A stretch of 64,000 nt of DNA from an uncultured Porphyromonadaceae bacterium. Lineage in GTDB: Bacteria > Bacteroidota > Bacteroidia > Bacteroidales > UBA11471. The translations under genes and the position numbers were made by a program. This document shows, in pieces, positions 17,997 through 25,546 of the stretch. Positions within the stretch are counted from its first letter, which is position 1. Every line of letters starts with the position of its first letter. Location: assembly GCA_900542765.1 (NCBI GenBank), contig UQOX01000011.1, forward strand, positions 11,430 through 75,429, in the 5' to 3' direction. Under the pieces are notes generated by a model. The model did no database searches. It saw nothing but the letters and a program-made list of their open reading frames with translations, and was not told the DNA's origin.

Positions 17997-19166
17997 TTAC
18001 CTGCGGTCTTCGGGATAAAGTAAATATTGACGGCGCAACTCCTTGTACGCCGTCAATTTTTTTTGCCAAGCAGCTCGTATTTCGGCTTCACTCTTTCCGG
18101 CCAAAATATCCCGACGCACCCCGCTGTTGCCCATCAACTTGTCGAAAAACGAAGGGCTCGAAAAGAAATCGGGACGACCGCCTGAGAGATGAAAGAAGCG
18201 CAGGAGGTAACGGAGGGTCAGCCCATGCGGCGGAAGCGAGTCGCGCAAGTCGATGCCATAGCACACACGGTCGCGCTGCAACGGGTTCTTGTCATATCCC
18301 GGCAACGACACCGGCGTGAAGGTAAAAGAGCCGAAAGTCGAGTCGGGATAACCAATGACCTGGAAAGGCATATACGTTCCACGCCCCACACTCACCCGGG
18401 TGGCCTCGAAAAAGCAAAGCGAAGGATAGAACTGTATCGCCTGGTCGTTAGGCAGATTGGGCGAAGGTTTTACCGGCAGCGAATAAGGCTCGCCGTGACG
18501 CCACCCGACAAGAGGCACTACGCTCAGATCCACGCCGGCCGTTCCGCCCCAATTCTCCCCGCGAATCATGGAGGCCAACTCCCCCACGGTAAGCCCGTGC
18601 AGCACCGGCAAGGGCAGGGTTCCCACAAAGGAGCGCAAAGAGTCTTCGAGCACAGGGCCATCGACATAATCACAGGGATTGGGCCGGTCGAGCACCCACA
18701 GGGAGACCCCTTGTTCGGCGCAAGCCTGCATGAGATAATAGAGCGTAGAGATGTAAGTATAGAAACGCGCTCCGACATCTTGAATATCAAAAATCACCAC
18801 ATCGACCCCCTGCAACTGGGAAGGGGTCGGTTTCTTGTTTTTCCCATAGAGGGAATAGACCGGCAAGCCGGTGCGCACATCACGTCCGTCGGTCAAGACT
18901 TCACCGGCATCGGCCTGGCCACGCAAGCCGTGCTCGGGAGCAAACAGAGCGACAAGCCGCACTCCGCGGGCCAGGAGGGTATCGGCCAAGTGGGTCGATG
19001 TGCCCGACAACAAAGAGGTATGATTCACGGCCAAAGCGACCCGGCGCCCTTCGAGACGAGGCAACCAGGTTTCGAGACGATCGGCGCCCACCTGCACCGG
19101 CTGTTGCGAAATGGCAGGGGCGACCGACGTAAAGAGAAAAAGGAGTATAATCGAAAATGCTTTCAT
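17997..19166 (-). CDS. namZ: Exo-beta-N-acetylmuramidase NamZ (DUF1343, GH171)
   Basis: 389-aa exported enzyme that releases MurNAc from the non-reducing end of peptidoglycan fragments. The signal peptide AFSIILLFLFTSVAPAIS precedes the DUF1343 domain: VALAVNHTSLL, FAPEHGLRGQADAGE, DVVIFDIQDVGARFYTY and DRPNPCDYVDGPVLE. MKAFS at 19164-19166 is preferred to an ATG 20 codons upstream because it begins the signal peptide directly. Its last codons also form, on the opposite strand, the terminator of the preceding gene pair. Confidence 0.93.
   Translation of the reverse strand: MKAFSIILLFLFTSVAPAISQQPVQVGADRLETWLPRLEGRRVALAVNHTSLLSGTSTHLADTLLARGVRLVALFAPEHGLRGQADAGEVLTDGRDVRTGLPVYSLYGKNKKPTPSQLQGVDVVIFDIQDVGARFYTYISTLYYLMQACAEQGVSLWVLDRPNPCDYVDGPVLEDSLRSFVGTLPLPVLHGLTVGELASMIRGENWGGTAGVDLSVVPLVGWRHGEPYSLPVKPSPNLPNDQAIQFYPSLCFFEATRVSVGRGTYMPFQVIGYPDSTFGSFTFTPVSLPGYDKNPLQRDRVCYGIDLRDSLPPHGLTLRYLLRFFHLSGGRPDFFSSPSFFDKLMGNSGVRRDILAGKSEAEIRAAWQKKLTAYKELRRQYLLYPEDRR
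18024..18064 (+). terminator. Terminator for the PCMD-barrel pair, inside namZ
   Basis: Perfect 10-bp stem ATTGACGGCG (18026-18035) / CGCCGTCAAT (18048-18057) with a 12-nt loop, running into eight T on the plus strand (18057-18064). It lies within the 3' coding end of the convergent namZ gene, 50 bp past the barrel gene stop. Confidence 0.8.
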
Positions 19167-19424
19167 CAGTTGTGGTTTGATGTCGTAAAGATAATGATAA
19201 AAAATATTCGACGGCTTTTCGACCAAAGAATAACCGCGTCACGCCAAGCGCAAAGGCAAGCCTCTTTACCGCCACCGGATTTTCCGGTCTTTTCGAAGAA
19301 AGGAGATGACAACCCGGCATAGGCTGGTCCGAAAACTTCCTGTTCCGATTGTTTCAGCTCTCGCCTTTTCACACCTTTGCAGAAGACGGCTCGGCAAAAT
19401 CAAACTCGAAAACTTGGGCTTCCG

Positions 19425-19456
19425 TTTGCTTCTGCTCTTGCCTTTCATTATCTTTG
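19425..19456 (+). promoter_or_regulatory. Consensus promoter, array unit 3
   Basis: TTTG (19425-19428), 20 bp, TATCTTTG (19449-19456). Confidence 0.65.
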
Positions 19457-19487
19457 TTTCACGAAGATAGAGGCGGTTCGGGATATA

Positions 19488-19512
19488 AATATCTGAAACG
19501 AGTTTCGATATT
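19488..19512. repeat. 25-bp imperfect palindrome within the array
   Basis: AATATCTGAAAC (19488-19499) and GAGTTTCGATATT (19500-19512) mirror each other with a single off-centre mismatch pair. It lies between the -7 boxes of units 3 and 4, about 23-47 bp upstream of the TATCTTTG at 19535, an operator-like position. Confidence 0.6.
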
Positions 19513-19594
19513 ATATTCTCCACTAGCCTTTCACTATCTTTGTAGAAGATAGGAGTCGGCTCGGCTCTCCCAAAGTTGAGAACTCTCGTTTTCA

Positions 19595-19626
19595 TTTGTC
19601 TCAGTCCCCGTCTTTCGCTATCTTTG
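19595..19626 (+). promoter_or_regulatory. Consensus promoter, last array unit
   Basis: TTTG (19595-19598), 20 bp, TATCTTTG (19619-19626), about 58 bp before the ATG at 19684; the most likely start for the secreted protein and hsp20. Confidence 0.75.
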
Positions 19627-19683
19627 TTCCGATCACATCGAAAAAGCATCTTTATTACCAACCCGACCTTTTGTCTGCCTCGT

Positions 19684-20172
19684 ATGAAAAGCACCGCCAT
19701 TCTCACCCTCGCCCTCCTATGGAGCGCCGTTGCCATTGGCCAACCGCTCGAAACATCGACTTCGGGCAACGCTCCTGTTCCCATAGAGCAATCGGCCGGA
19801 AAAAGGGAAATTCCATTTGACCAGGCCATCATGATACTGGGATTTGAGAAACCCCTCGCGTCGAAAAAGGAATCGCTTATCGTGCAGAACCGAACCCAGG
19901 AAACGGTCACCCGCATCATACTGCGCCTCGTGTATAAAACGCCCCAAGATGAGATGCTCGATTACCGCGAAATCGTCCTCGACGAAGAGATTCTCCCGGG
20001 TATGACCAAGAAATTCACCATCGACAGTTTCGACGAGAACCGGCAATATTACTACTACCTGACCCCGCCCACGGGAAAGAGCATCGAGTCGAGCTACCCC
20101 TTCAAGATTACCTTCAACCTGCTGCGTTACGATATTGCCATCACAAGTCCGTCGACGGCAAACGACAAGTAA
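19684..20172 (+). CDS. Secreted protein of unknown function
   Basis: 162 aa with a signal peptide (STAILTLALLWSAVAIG, cleaved near residue 19). The mature protein is a small beta-rich domain (SLIVQNRTQETVTRIILRLVY, then EIVLDEEILPGMTKKFTI) that resembles an Ig-like or secretion-associated fold only in general pattern. MKSTAIL at 19684 is preferred over a frame opening 36 codons earlier because it sits after the last promoter of the array and starts the signal peptide. It precedes hsp20 by 132 bp without a terminator between them. I do not recognise the family. Confidence 0.8.
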   Translation: MKSTAILTLALLWSAVAIGQPLETSTSGNAPVPIEQSAGKREIPFDQAIMILGFEKPLASKKESLIVQNRTQETVTRIILRLVYKTPQDEMLDYREIVLDEEILPGMTKKFTIDSFDENRQYYYYLTPPTGKSIESSYPFKITFNLLRYDIAITSPSTANDK

Positions 20173-20292
20173 CCGACGACCGGCAACCAAACATTTTCCC
20201 TTCCCGAGATGTTCTACCTGAGAAACGAGACGCGAGACAAGACCTTGCGCCTCGCCGGAGAATATCAACTTCATTGTTTTACCAAATTATCG

Positions 20293-20297
20293 GGAGG
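20293..20297 (+). promoter_or_regulatory. Strong Shine-Dalgarno site of hsp20
   Basis: GGAGG centred 9-10 nt before the ATG at 20305. Other genes here have no such site, as expected in Bacteroidetes, so this one is exceptional. Confidence 0.8.
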
Positions 20298-20304
20298 AAA
20301 TAAC

Positions 20305-20730
20305 ATGACACCTACCAAAACCCAAACGCAATGGTTACCGTCGATTTTCAATGACTTTTTCGGCAACGAATGGATTACCAAGAACCGTTCGGCGGTACCG
20401 GCCGTCAATATCATGGAAAACGAAAACGCCTACCATGTCGAAGTGGCCGTACCCGGATTGAAAAAAGAAGACATCAACGTGCGCATCGATGAAAACGGCC
20501 ACATGATTATCACCGTCGACACACAGAAGGAAAAAGAGGACGAAGCACAAAAAGGGAAATATATCCGTCGGGAATTTTCCTGCACCCAGTTCCGTCAGAC
20601 GCTCCTGCTTCCCGAAAATATCGACGAGGCGAAAATCGAGGCGAAATATGAAAGCGGATTGCTCGCCATAGCGATTCCCAAAAAGAAAACGGCCGAGAGC
20701 ACCGAGCCCAAGAAAATCGCCATCAAATAA
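20305..20730 (+). CDS. Small heat-shock protein, Hsp20 family
   Basis: 141-aa cytoplasmic holdase chaperone. The alpha-crystallin domain spans about residues 32-125 (AVNIMENENAYHVEVAVPGL, REFSCTQFRQTLLLPENID, AKYESGLLAIAIPKKK), with the conserved GLLAIAIPK motif near the end. The start at 20305 is fixed by a GGAGG site 8 nt upstream; an alternative frame opening at 20209 would place that site inside coding sequence. It may share a transcript with the secreted protein upstream and is followed by a strong terminator. Confidence 0.95.
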   Translation: MTPTKTQTQWLPSIFNDFFGNEWITKNRSAVPAVNIMENENAYHVEVAVPGLKKEDINVRIDENGHMIITVDTQKEKEDEAQKGKYIRREFSCTQFRQTLLLPENIDEAKIEAKYESGLLAIAIPKKKTAESTEPKKIAIK

Positions 20731-20750
20731 GTCAATCCATCGGAATAAAG

Positions 20751-20784
20751 AAAAAGGGACGCCCGCACGGGCGTCCCTTTTTTT
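20751..20784. terminator. Bidirectional terminator between hsp20 and the GT2 gene
   Basis: Perfect 9-bp stem GGGACGCCC / GGGCGTCCC with a 4-nt loop, five A before and seven T after, so it can act for both convergent genes. Confidence 0.92.
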
Positions 20785-21976
20785 ACACTTTCATGCTGCC
20801 CCAAGTACGGTTCTCCTCCCGACGACGACGCACCGAGAAAGCCTCTTTGAGACCCACCAACGGCCGCAACCATTCATAGCCCATAACCCGGAAGCCCAGG
20901 CAAGGAATATCCAATGCACGAGCCAACCGCTTGTAAAAAAGCGCCTGCATGAGCGCCCGCCACAACAGAAGCAAAAGAGTCGTAAACCATACCACCGGGT
21001 GCAACGGCTGCATGGCCCACATGCCCCCCAAAGCGGCATAGAAAAGATACACCGACCATTGCTCGAAAAGAAAGAGCCACCGCCGGCTGTGATGCAAATA
21101 GGGAGCGGTGAAGAGATAGCGAAGTTTGGTATGCCGCCAAAGCGAAACGGCATCATCGGTAACGGCATCGACCCGACTCTCGGGGGCTATTTCGACTCGG
21201 GTATTTTGGCCGGTCGCCACCTCATTGATAAAAAGGTCATCATCACCATAACGGAGATTCAACGTGCGGGAAAAGCCCTTGTGGTCGAAGAAGAGCGATT
21301 TGCGATAGACGACATTGGTACCCTCGCCCATATAGGGGTTCCCCCGCAACGCGCAAGACAGATAGCGCGCCGCAAAAAGCAGACGATCATAGGCCGCATA
21401 ACGAGAAAGCCCCACCTGCTCCGACTCGAAACGCGTGTAACCCAATACAATACCCACCTCATCGGAAAATCGGCGCATCATGTTTCGCAACCAATAACGC
21501 GAGGCCGGACGACAAGTGGCATCGAGGAGCACGACATACTCATTCCGCACCGCTTTGAATCCCAACGTAATAGCCAGTTTCCTACGGCTCAATGCACAGG
21601 CATCGGAGGGAACATAGGTCGAATAGAGTCGCGGGAAACGGTCGGCATAGAGACGAAGCAGGTCGCGCGTCTCGTCGGTCGAAGCATCATCGACCACCAC
21701 CACTTCGAAATCGGGATAATCCTGGGCGAAAAGCTCGGGCAAGTTCCGACGCAACGATGCCGCATTGTCACAAGCATAGACAATCAGTGAAACCGGAGGC
21801 AACGGCCCCTCGTCGGGAATATTCGCGTCGGAGCGGCTGGCCCGCAGCACCCGGGCGTAATAGGCCACATCGACATAGAGCAGGAAAAGCATCAGGAGAA
21901 AAGCCACGACACCGCACACCAGCACACCGGGATTCATGGGCTGCATGAGGGCATCGACAAAAGATTCAAACATCAT
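20783..21976 (-). CDS. Membrane-associated family 2 glycosyltransferase
   Basis: 397 aa. An N-terminal membrane segment (PGVLVCGVVAFLLMLFLLYV, about 15-34) is followed by a GT-A domain: VSLIVYACDNAASLRRNLPE, the nucleotide-sugar segment VVVVDDASTDETRD, and a DATCR motif in place of the usual DxD. Later come YGDDDLFINEV (acid/base-type motif) and two C-terminal hydrophobic stretches. It probably transfers a sugar to a lipid-linked or surface glycan. It lies just upstream of, and divergent from, the capsule export genes. Start could be either of two adjacent ATG codons. Confidence 0.88.
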   Translation of the reverse strand: MMFESFVDALMQPMNPGVLVCGVVAFLLMLFLLYVDVAYYARVLRASRSDANIPDEGPLPPVSLIVYACDNAASLRRNLPELFAQDYPDFEVVVVDDASTDETRDLLRLYADRFPRLYSTYVPSDACALSRRKLAITLGFKAVRNEYVVLLDATCRPASRYWLRNMMRRFSDEVGIVLGYTRFESEQVGLSRYAAYDRLLFAARYLSCALRGNPYMGEGTNVVYRKSLFFDHKGFSRTLNLRYGDDDLFINEVATGQNTRVEIAPESRVDAVTDDAVSLWRHTKLRYLFTAPYLHHSRRWLFLFEQWSVYLFYAALGGMWAMQPLHPVVWFTTLLLLLWRALMQALFYKRLARALDIPCLGFRVMGYEWLRPLVGLKEAFSVRRRREENRTWGSMKV

Positions 21977-22000
21977 AGGTCATGCGCATTTAGGCGACAC

Positions 22001-22031
22001 AAAAATACTCAATCCCGACGAGTCGCCCAAG
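22001..22031 (-). promoter_or_regulatory. Candidate promoter of the GT2 gene
   Basis: Minus strand: CTTG (22028-22031), 19 bp, TATTTTTG (22001-22008); start codon 25 bp downstream. Confidence 0.55.
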
Positions 22032-22168
22032 CAGAATCACGCGTTTTTGAAAAACACACGACAAGGAATCTCATGGGGTGACGACAATTCCCGGCCGGCT
22101 CACACATATCGGGAAAACACAGGACAACAAAAAGAGGAATTCTCCGTTTAGAAATATAAAAGCCATAT

Positions 22169-22200
22169 TTTGCAAATAACACCCAAAGGGGCTATATTTG
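22169..22200 (+). promoter_or_regulatory. Promoter of the capsule export operon
   Basis: TTTG (22169-22172), 20 bp, TATATTTG (22193-22200), full consensus; ATG at 22231. Confidence 0.8.
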
Positions 22201-22230
22201 CATGCCGAACACAGAAAACACAGACACTTC

Positions 22231-23034
22231 ATGAAGAAAAAAGTTTCTTTTACGCTGCTGCTACTCTCAGCCGTTCTTTTTCACTCGTGCAAATCCTATA
22301 AAGACATCACCTATGTACAAGGGTTGGAGTCGGGCGATGTTGTCCAACTGGCCGAGAAAATCGCCACCACCATCAACACCAACGACGCACTGCTCATCAC
22401 CGTTTCGGCGGCCAATCCCGAAGCGGTAGCCCTCTACAATCCGCCCGTGACCAACTCGCTGAAACCGGGAGAAACGTTGGTCTCCTCCACCCCCTCGTTG
22501 CAAAACTACCTCGTCGACGCCGACGGGTACATCGACTTTCCCTCGCTGGGACGCATCAAAGCGGCCGGTCTCACCCGTTCGCAACTCGAACGATATATCA
22601 AATCCGAATTGGAATCGGTCGTAACCGACCCCATCGTAAAAGTGCAGATACTCACCAATAACATCACCGTACTGGGAGAAGTGACCATGCCGGGCACGTT
22701 TGAAATACCCAACGAACGCCTGTCGCTGTTCGAAGCCCTGGGCTTGGCCAAAGACCTCACCATCTACGCCCGCCGCGACAACATTCTCATCACCCGGGAA
22801 ACAGAAGAGGGCAAACTCACCGGCATACGGGTCGACCTCACCAGTCCCGACGTATTCTCTTCGCCGGGATTCTATCTGCAAAAAGGCGATGTCGTGTATG
22901 TCGAGCCCAATGAATACCGCAAGTCCAACTCAACATACAACAGCAACAAGCAATTCAACGTGTCGATGATTTCGACCATAATCAGTGGTGTATCGGTTAT
23001 CGCCTCTCTCATTATCGCATTATTTGTCAAGTAA
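22231..23034 (+). CDS. Capsule/exopolysaccharide export lipoprotein, Wza-like
   Basis: 267 aa. The lipobox LFHSC (Cys about 20) follows a signal peptide, then the Poly_export domain with GYIDFPSLGRIKAAGL and a SLBB segment (VTMPGTFEIPNERLSLFEAL). A C-terminal hydrophobic helix (ISTIISGVSVIASLIIALFV) is usual in Bacteroidales homologues and may insert in the outer membrane. Shorter than E. coli Wza (about 380 aa), as is common in this order. The start MKKKVSF is preferred over one 11 codons upstream, which overlaps the -7 box. It leads the operon with the tyrosine kinase 30 bp downstream. Confidence 0.93.
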   Translation: MKKKVSFTLLLLSAVLFHSCKSYKDITYVQGLESGDVVQLAEKIATTINTNDALLITVSAANPEAVALYNPPVTNSLKPGETLVSSTPSLQNYLVDADGYIDFPSLGRIKAAGLTRSQLERYIKSELESVVTDPIVKVQILTNNITVLGEVTMPGTFEIPNERLSLFEALGLAKDLTIYARRDNILITRETEEGKLTGIRVDLTSPDVFSSPGFYLQKGDVVYVEPNEYRKSNSTYNSNKQFNVSMISTIISGVSVIASLIIALFVK

Positions 23035-23064
23035 TCACCTTGCTTCAATATACCCAAGATATTC

Positions 23065-25383
23065 ATGGAAAATTTCGATAAAAACAGTGCACTGATAGAC
23101 TTCGATTTCTCGGGTCTCATCAAGAAATATCTCAAAAACTGGTATCTGTTTGCCATCTCCATCATCGCCTGCGGAGCCATCACGTTTGCCTACCTTAAAA
23201 TAAAAAAAGACGTCTATTTGATAAAGGCCGACATACTCATCAGCGAAGAAAGCGGAGGGAACAGCATGCAGACAGCCATGCTGAAAAGTTTCTCCTTTGG
23301 CAACCTCGTAGGAGGAGGCGGCAAAGTCGATGACGAAATCAACATGGTATCGGCACACTCCACCCTGCGCAAAGTGGTAAAAAATTTGGGGTTGAACAAG
23401 AAACACATACTTCGCCACAGCCTGCTCGAAAAGGAAGAGTTGTATCGGGAATATCCCATCGAAATCTATGCGGCCCCATCGGTCGAAGACACCCTCAGCA
23501 CCACCATACAATTCAAAGTGCGCATCGACAAAGAGGGACACATCGTCGTGAAATCCAACAGAGCGCTCAAAGGACAAGAAGAAGTCAAAAGCGACCGCTT
23601 CCCGATGATTGTCCCCACCCGATATGGCAACTTCGTATTCAACAGCACCGAACATTATGTTCCCGGCAAGAAACTGGCTACCAACATCACCATCTGCGGC
23701 TATGACAAGGCGGCCGAGGACGTAAATACCAACACCTTCATCTCCATACCCGAAAGACGTTCCAACCTCATTCACCTCGAAACCCACGAGACCGACATCG
23801 ACCGGGGTAAAGACCTGCTCAATACCATCATCAGAGTATATAACGAACGTGGTATCGACGAGAAAAACCAAGAGGCCGACCTCAAAGCCCAATTTATCGA
23901 CGAACGCGTGGAACTGGTCATGCAGGACTTGGCCCAAACCGAGAAACAAATCGAAGAGTATAAGAAGAAAAACAGCCTCACCGACATAGAGACCGAAGCC
24001 AAAATCATTCTCGAACAGAACACCACCTTGAAAGAGAAACAAATCGAACTCGAAGCCCAAAACCAAATGGTCGAAATCATCGAAGAGTTCCTCCGTCAAG
24101 ACAAAAACCGCTATTCGCTGATACCTTTCAACCCCAGCCTCTCCGACGAATCTTCGGCAGCCGCCATTCAACAATACAACGCCTTGGTGTTGAAAAGAAT
24201 GGAAATTGCTTTTTCGGCCAAGGGCGACAACAAATCACTGGCCGTACTCAACGAGCAAATCGATGCCACCCGTGAAAATGTGCTGAGCACCCTCGACGGA
24301 ATCAAGGAGAGCTTGAACATCTCGCAAAAGACCCTTCTCGCCCAAGAAGACAAATTCGGCGAACGCATCAAAAACATGCCCACCCAGGAGCGGGAATATA
24401 TCGACATGCAACGGCAACAGCTCATCAAGCAGGAACTCTTCCTCTTCCTGTTGCAAAAACGGGAAGAGAATGCCCTCAACCAATCGATGGCCACCCCCAA
24501 AGGGTCTATCGTGAACGAAGCCTACAACATGACCGACCCCATCAGCACGCCCAAAATCATCACCCTGCTCATGGGGCTCCTCATCGGAGGCATCATTCCC
24601 ATCGTCTACCTCTATCTCAAAGATTTGCTGCGCACCAAATTTTCGACCCGCAATGAGCTCGAATCACTTACCGCACTGCCGGTTCTCGGAGAAATTTGCA
24701 CACACAAGAGCAAAGACCGCATCGTCATTCGGGAAGGAGAGAACAGTTCCATTGCAGAGCTTTTCAGGTTGATACGCAACAACATACAATTCATGCTCAA
24801 CGGCGAGAGCAAAGAAAAAGTCATACTTGTCACATCGAGCATCAGCGGCGAAGGGAAATCATTTATCAGCAGCAACCTTGCCGTCTCGATGGCTCTGCTG
24901 GGCAAGCGGGTCTTGCTCATCGGCATGGATATACGCAACCCGCAACTGGGCACCTACCTCAACCTGCACAGCGCCAAGGGGCTGACCAACTTCCTGGTCG
25001 ACACCCACACCTCGTTGGCCGACATCACCCTTACCGACGCCATACAGAAGGGTTTGGACATCATCTTGGCGGGTCCCATACCCCCCAATCCTTCGGAGCT
25101 GCTGCTCAGCAAGCGTGTCGATGAACTGTTCATGCAGCTGCGCGAACGTTATGACTACATCATCATCGACTCGGCTCCGGTGAGCATGGTGGCCGACACA
25201 TTCAGCCTCACCCGCATCGCCGACACGACCGTGTATGTGTGCCGCGCCAACTACACCAAGAAAGAATATATCCGTTATGTCAACCGCATTGCGGCCGAAA
25301 AACGATTGGGGAAAGTCTCGATTATCCTCAACGGCACCGAGGCTCAACAAGGGTATGGCTACGGAAGAAAGGCAAAAGGATAA
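23065..25383 (+). CDS. Capsule polymerisation tyrosine autokinase, Wzc-like
   Basis: 772-aa inner-membrane co-polymerase with a cytoplasmic BY-kinase domain. The Wzz domain begins after the first membrane helix (WYLFAISIIACGAITFAYL, about 32-50), and a long periplasmic coiled coil (about 280-480) leads to the second helix (IITLLMGLLIGGIIPIVYLY). The kinase part has Walker A SSISGEGKSFISSN, Walker A' VLLIGMDIRNPQLG and Walker B YDYIIIDSAP. The tyrosine tail is short: only two Tyr in GYGYGRKAKG. The PHP-type phosphatase at 32789 is the probable counterpart. Confidence 0.94.
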   Translation: MENFDKNSALIDFDFSGLIKKYLKNWYLFAISIIACGAITFAYLKIKKDVYLIKADILISEESGGNSMQTAMLKSFSFGNLVGGGGKVDDEINMVSAHSTLRKVVKNLGLNKKHILRHSLLEKEELYREYPIEIYAAPSVEDTLSTTIQFKVRIDKEGHIVVKSNRALKGQEEVKSDRFPMIVPTRYGNFVFNSTEHYVPGKKLATNITICGYDKAAEDVNTNTFISIPERRSNLIHLETHETDIDRGKDLLNTIIRVYNERGIDEKNQEADLKAQFIDERVELVMQDLAQTEKQIEEYKKKNSLTDIETEAKIILEQNTTLKEKQIELEAQNQMVEIIEEFLRQDKNRYSLIPFNPSLSDESSAAAIQQYNALVLKRMEIAFSAKGDNKSLAVLNEQIDATRENVLSTLDGIKESLNISQKTLLAQEDKFGERIKNMPTQEREYIDMQRQQLIKQELFLFLLQKREENALNQSMATPKGSIVNEAYNMTDPISTPKIITLLMGLLIGGIIPIVYLYLKDLLRTKFSTRNELESLTALPVLGEICTHKSKDRIVIREGENSSIAELFRLIRNNIQFMLNGESKEKVILVTSSISGEGKSFISSNLAVSMALLGKRVLLIGMDIRNPQLGTYLNLHSAKGLTNFLVDTHTSLADITLTDAIQKGLDIILAGPIPPNPSELLLSKRVDELFMQLRERYDYIIIDSAPVSMVADTFSLTRIADTTVYVCRANYTKKEYIRYVNRIAAEKRLGKVSIILNGTEAQQGYGYGRKAKG

Positions 25384-25546
25384 ACGCGGAATTTTCGGTA
25401 TTATCCCTGTCGCACACTTGTCCGTCCTATTTCTCAAAGGAAAGGGCCGACGACAACGCGGCACACATATACCCTCGACAATATCGCACGCCGATACAAG
25501 AGCCGGGGAAACGAGGTTAGCCTAATTTCGGAAAGACAGAACAAGA

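Larger units (their letters stand above)
19286..19640 (+). repeat. Tandem array of about five degenerate 77-86-bp promoter-like units
   Basis: Each unit carries a core of the form GCCTTTCnnTATCTTTG, then GAAGA-rich sequence and usually CGGCTCGG. The -7-like boxes start at about 19290 (degenerate), 19372 (CACCTTTG), 19449, 19535 and 19619 (all three TATCTTTG). Two units also have TTTG exactly 20 bp upstream (19425-19428 and 19595-19598) and are therefore complete consensus promoters on the plus strand. Confidence 0.75.
19167..19683. other. 517-bp gene-free region with promoter-like repeats
   Basis: Upstream of both namZ (minus) and the secreted protein at 19684 (plus). It holds a degenerate tandem array described separately, a 25-bp palindrome, and near namZ a TATCTTTA -7-like element (minus strand, 19186-19193). 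The short open frames across it are on both strands, mutually overlapping and without recognisable similarity. Confidence 0.75.

Noticed and set aside
18189-19322. Plus-strand open frame of 377 codons
   Set aside because: Antisense to namZ; arginine/histidine-rich without domain features.
19286-19640. CRISPR array
   Set aside because: The repeat units are degenerate, 77-86 bp apart and carry promoter boxes; there are no identical short repeats with unique spacers and no cas genes.
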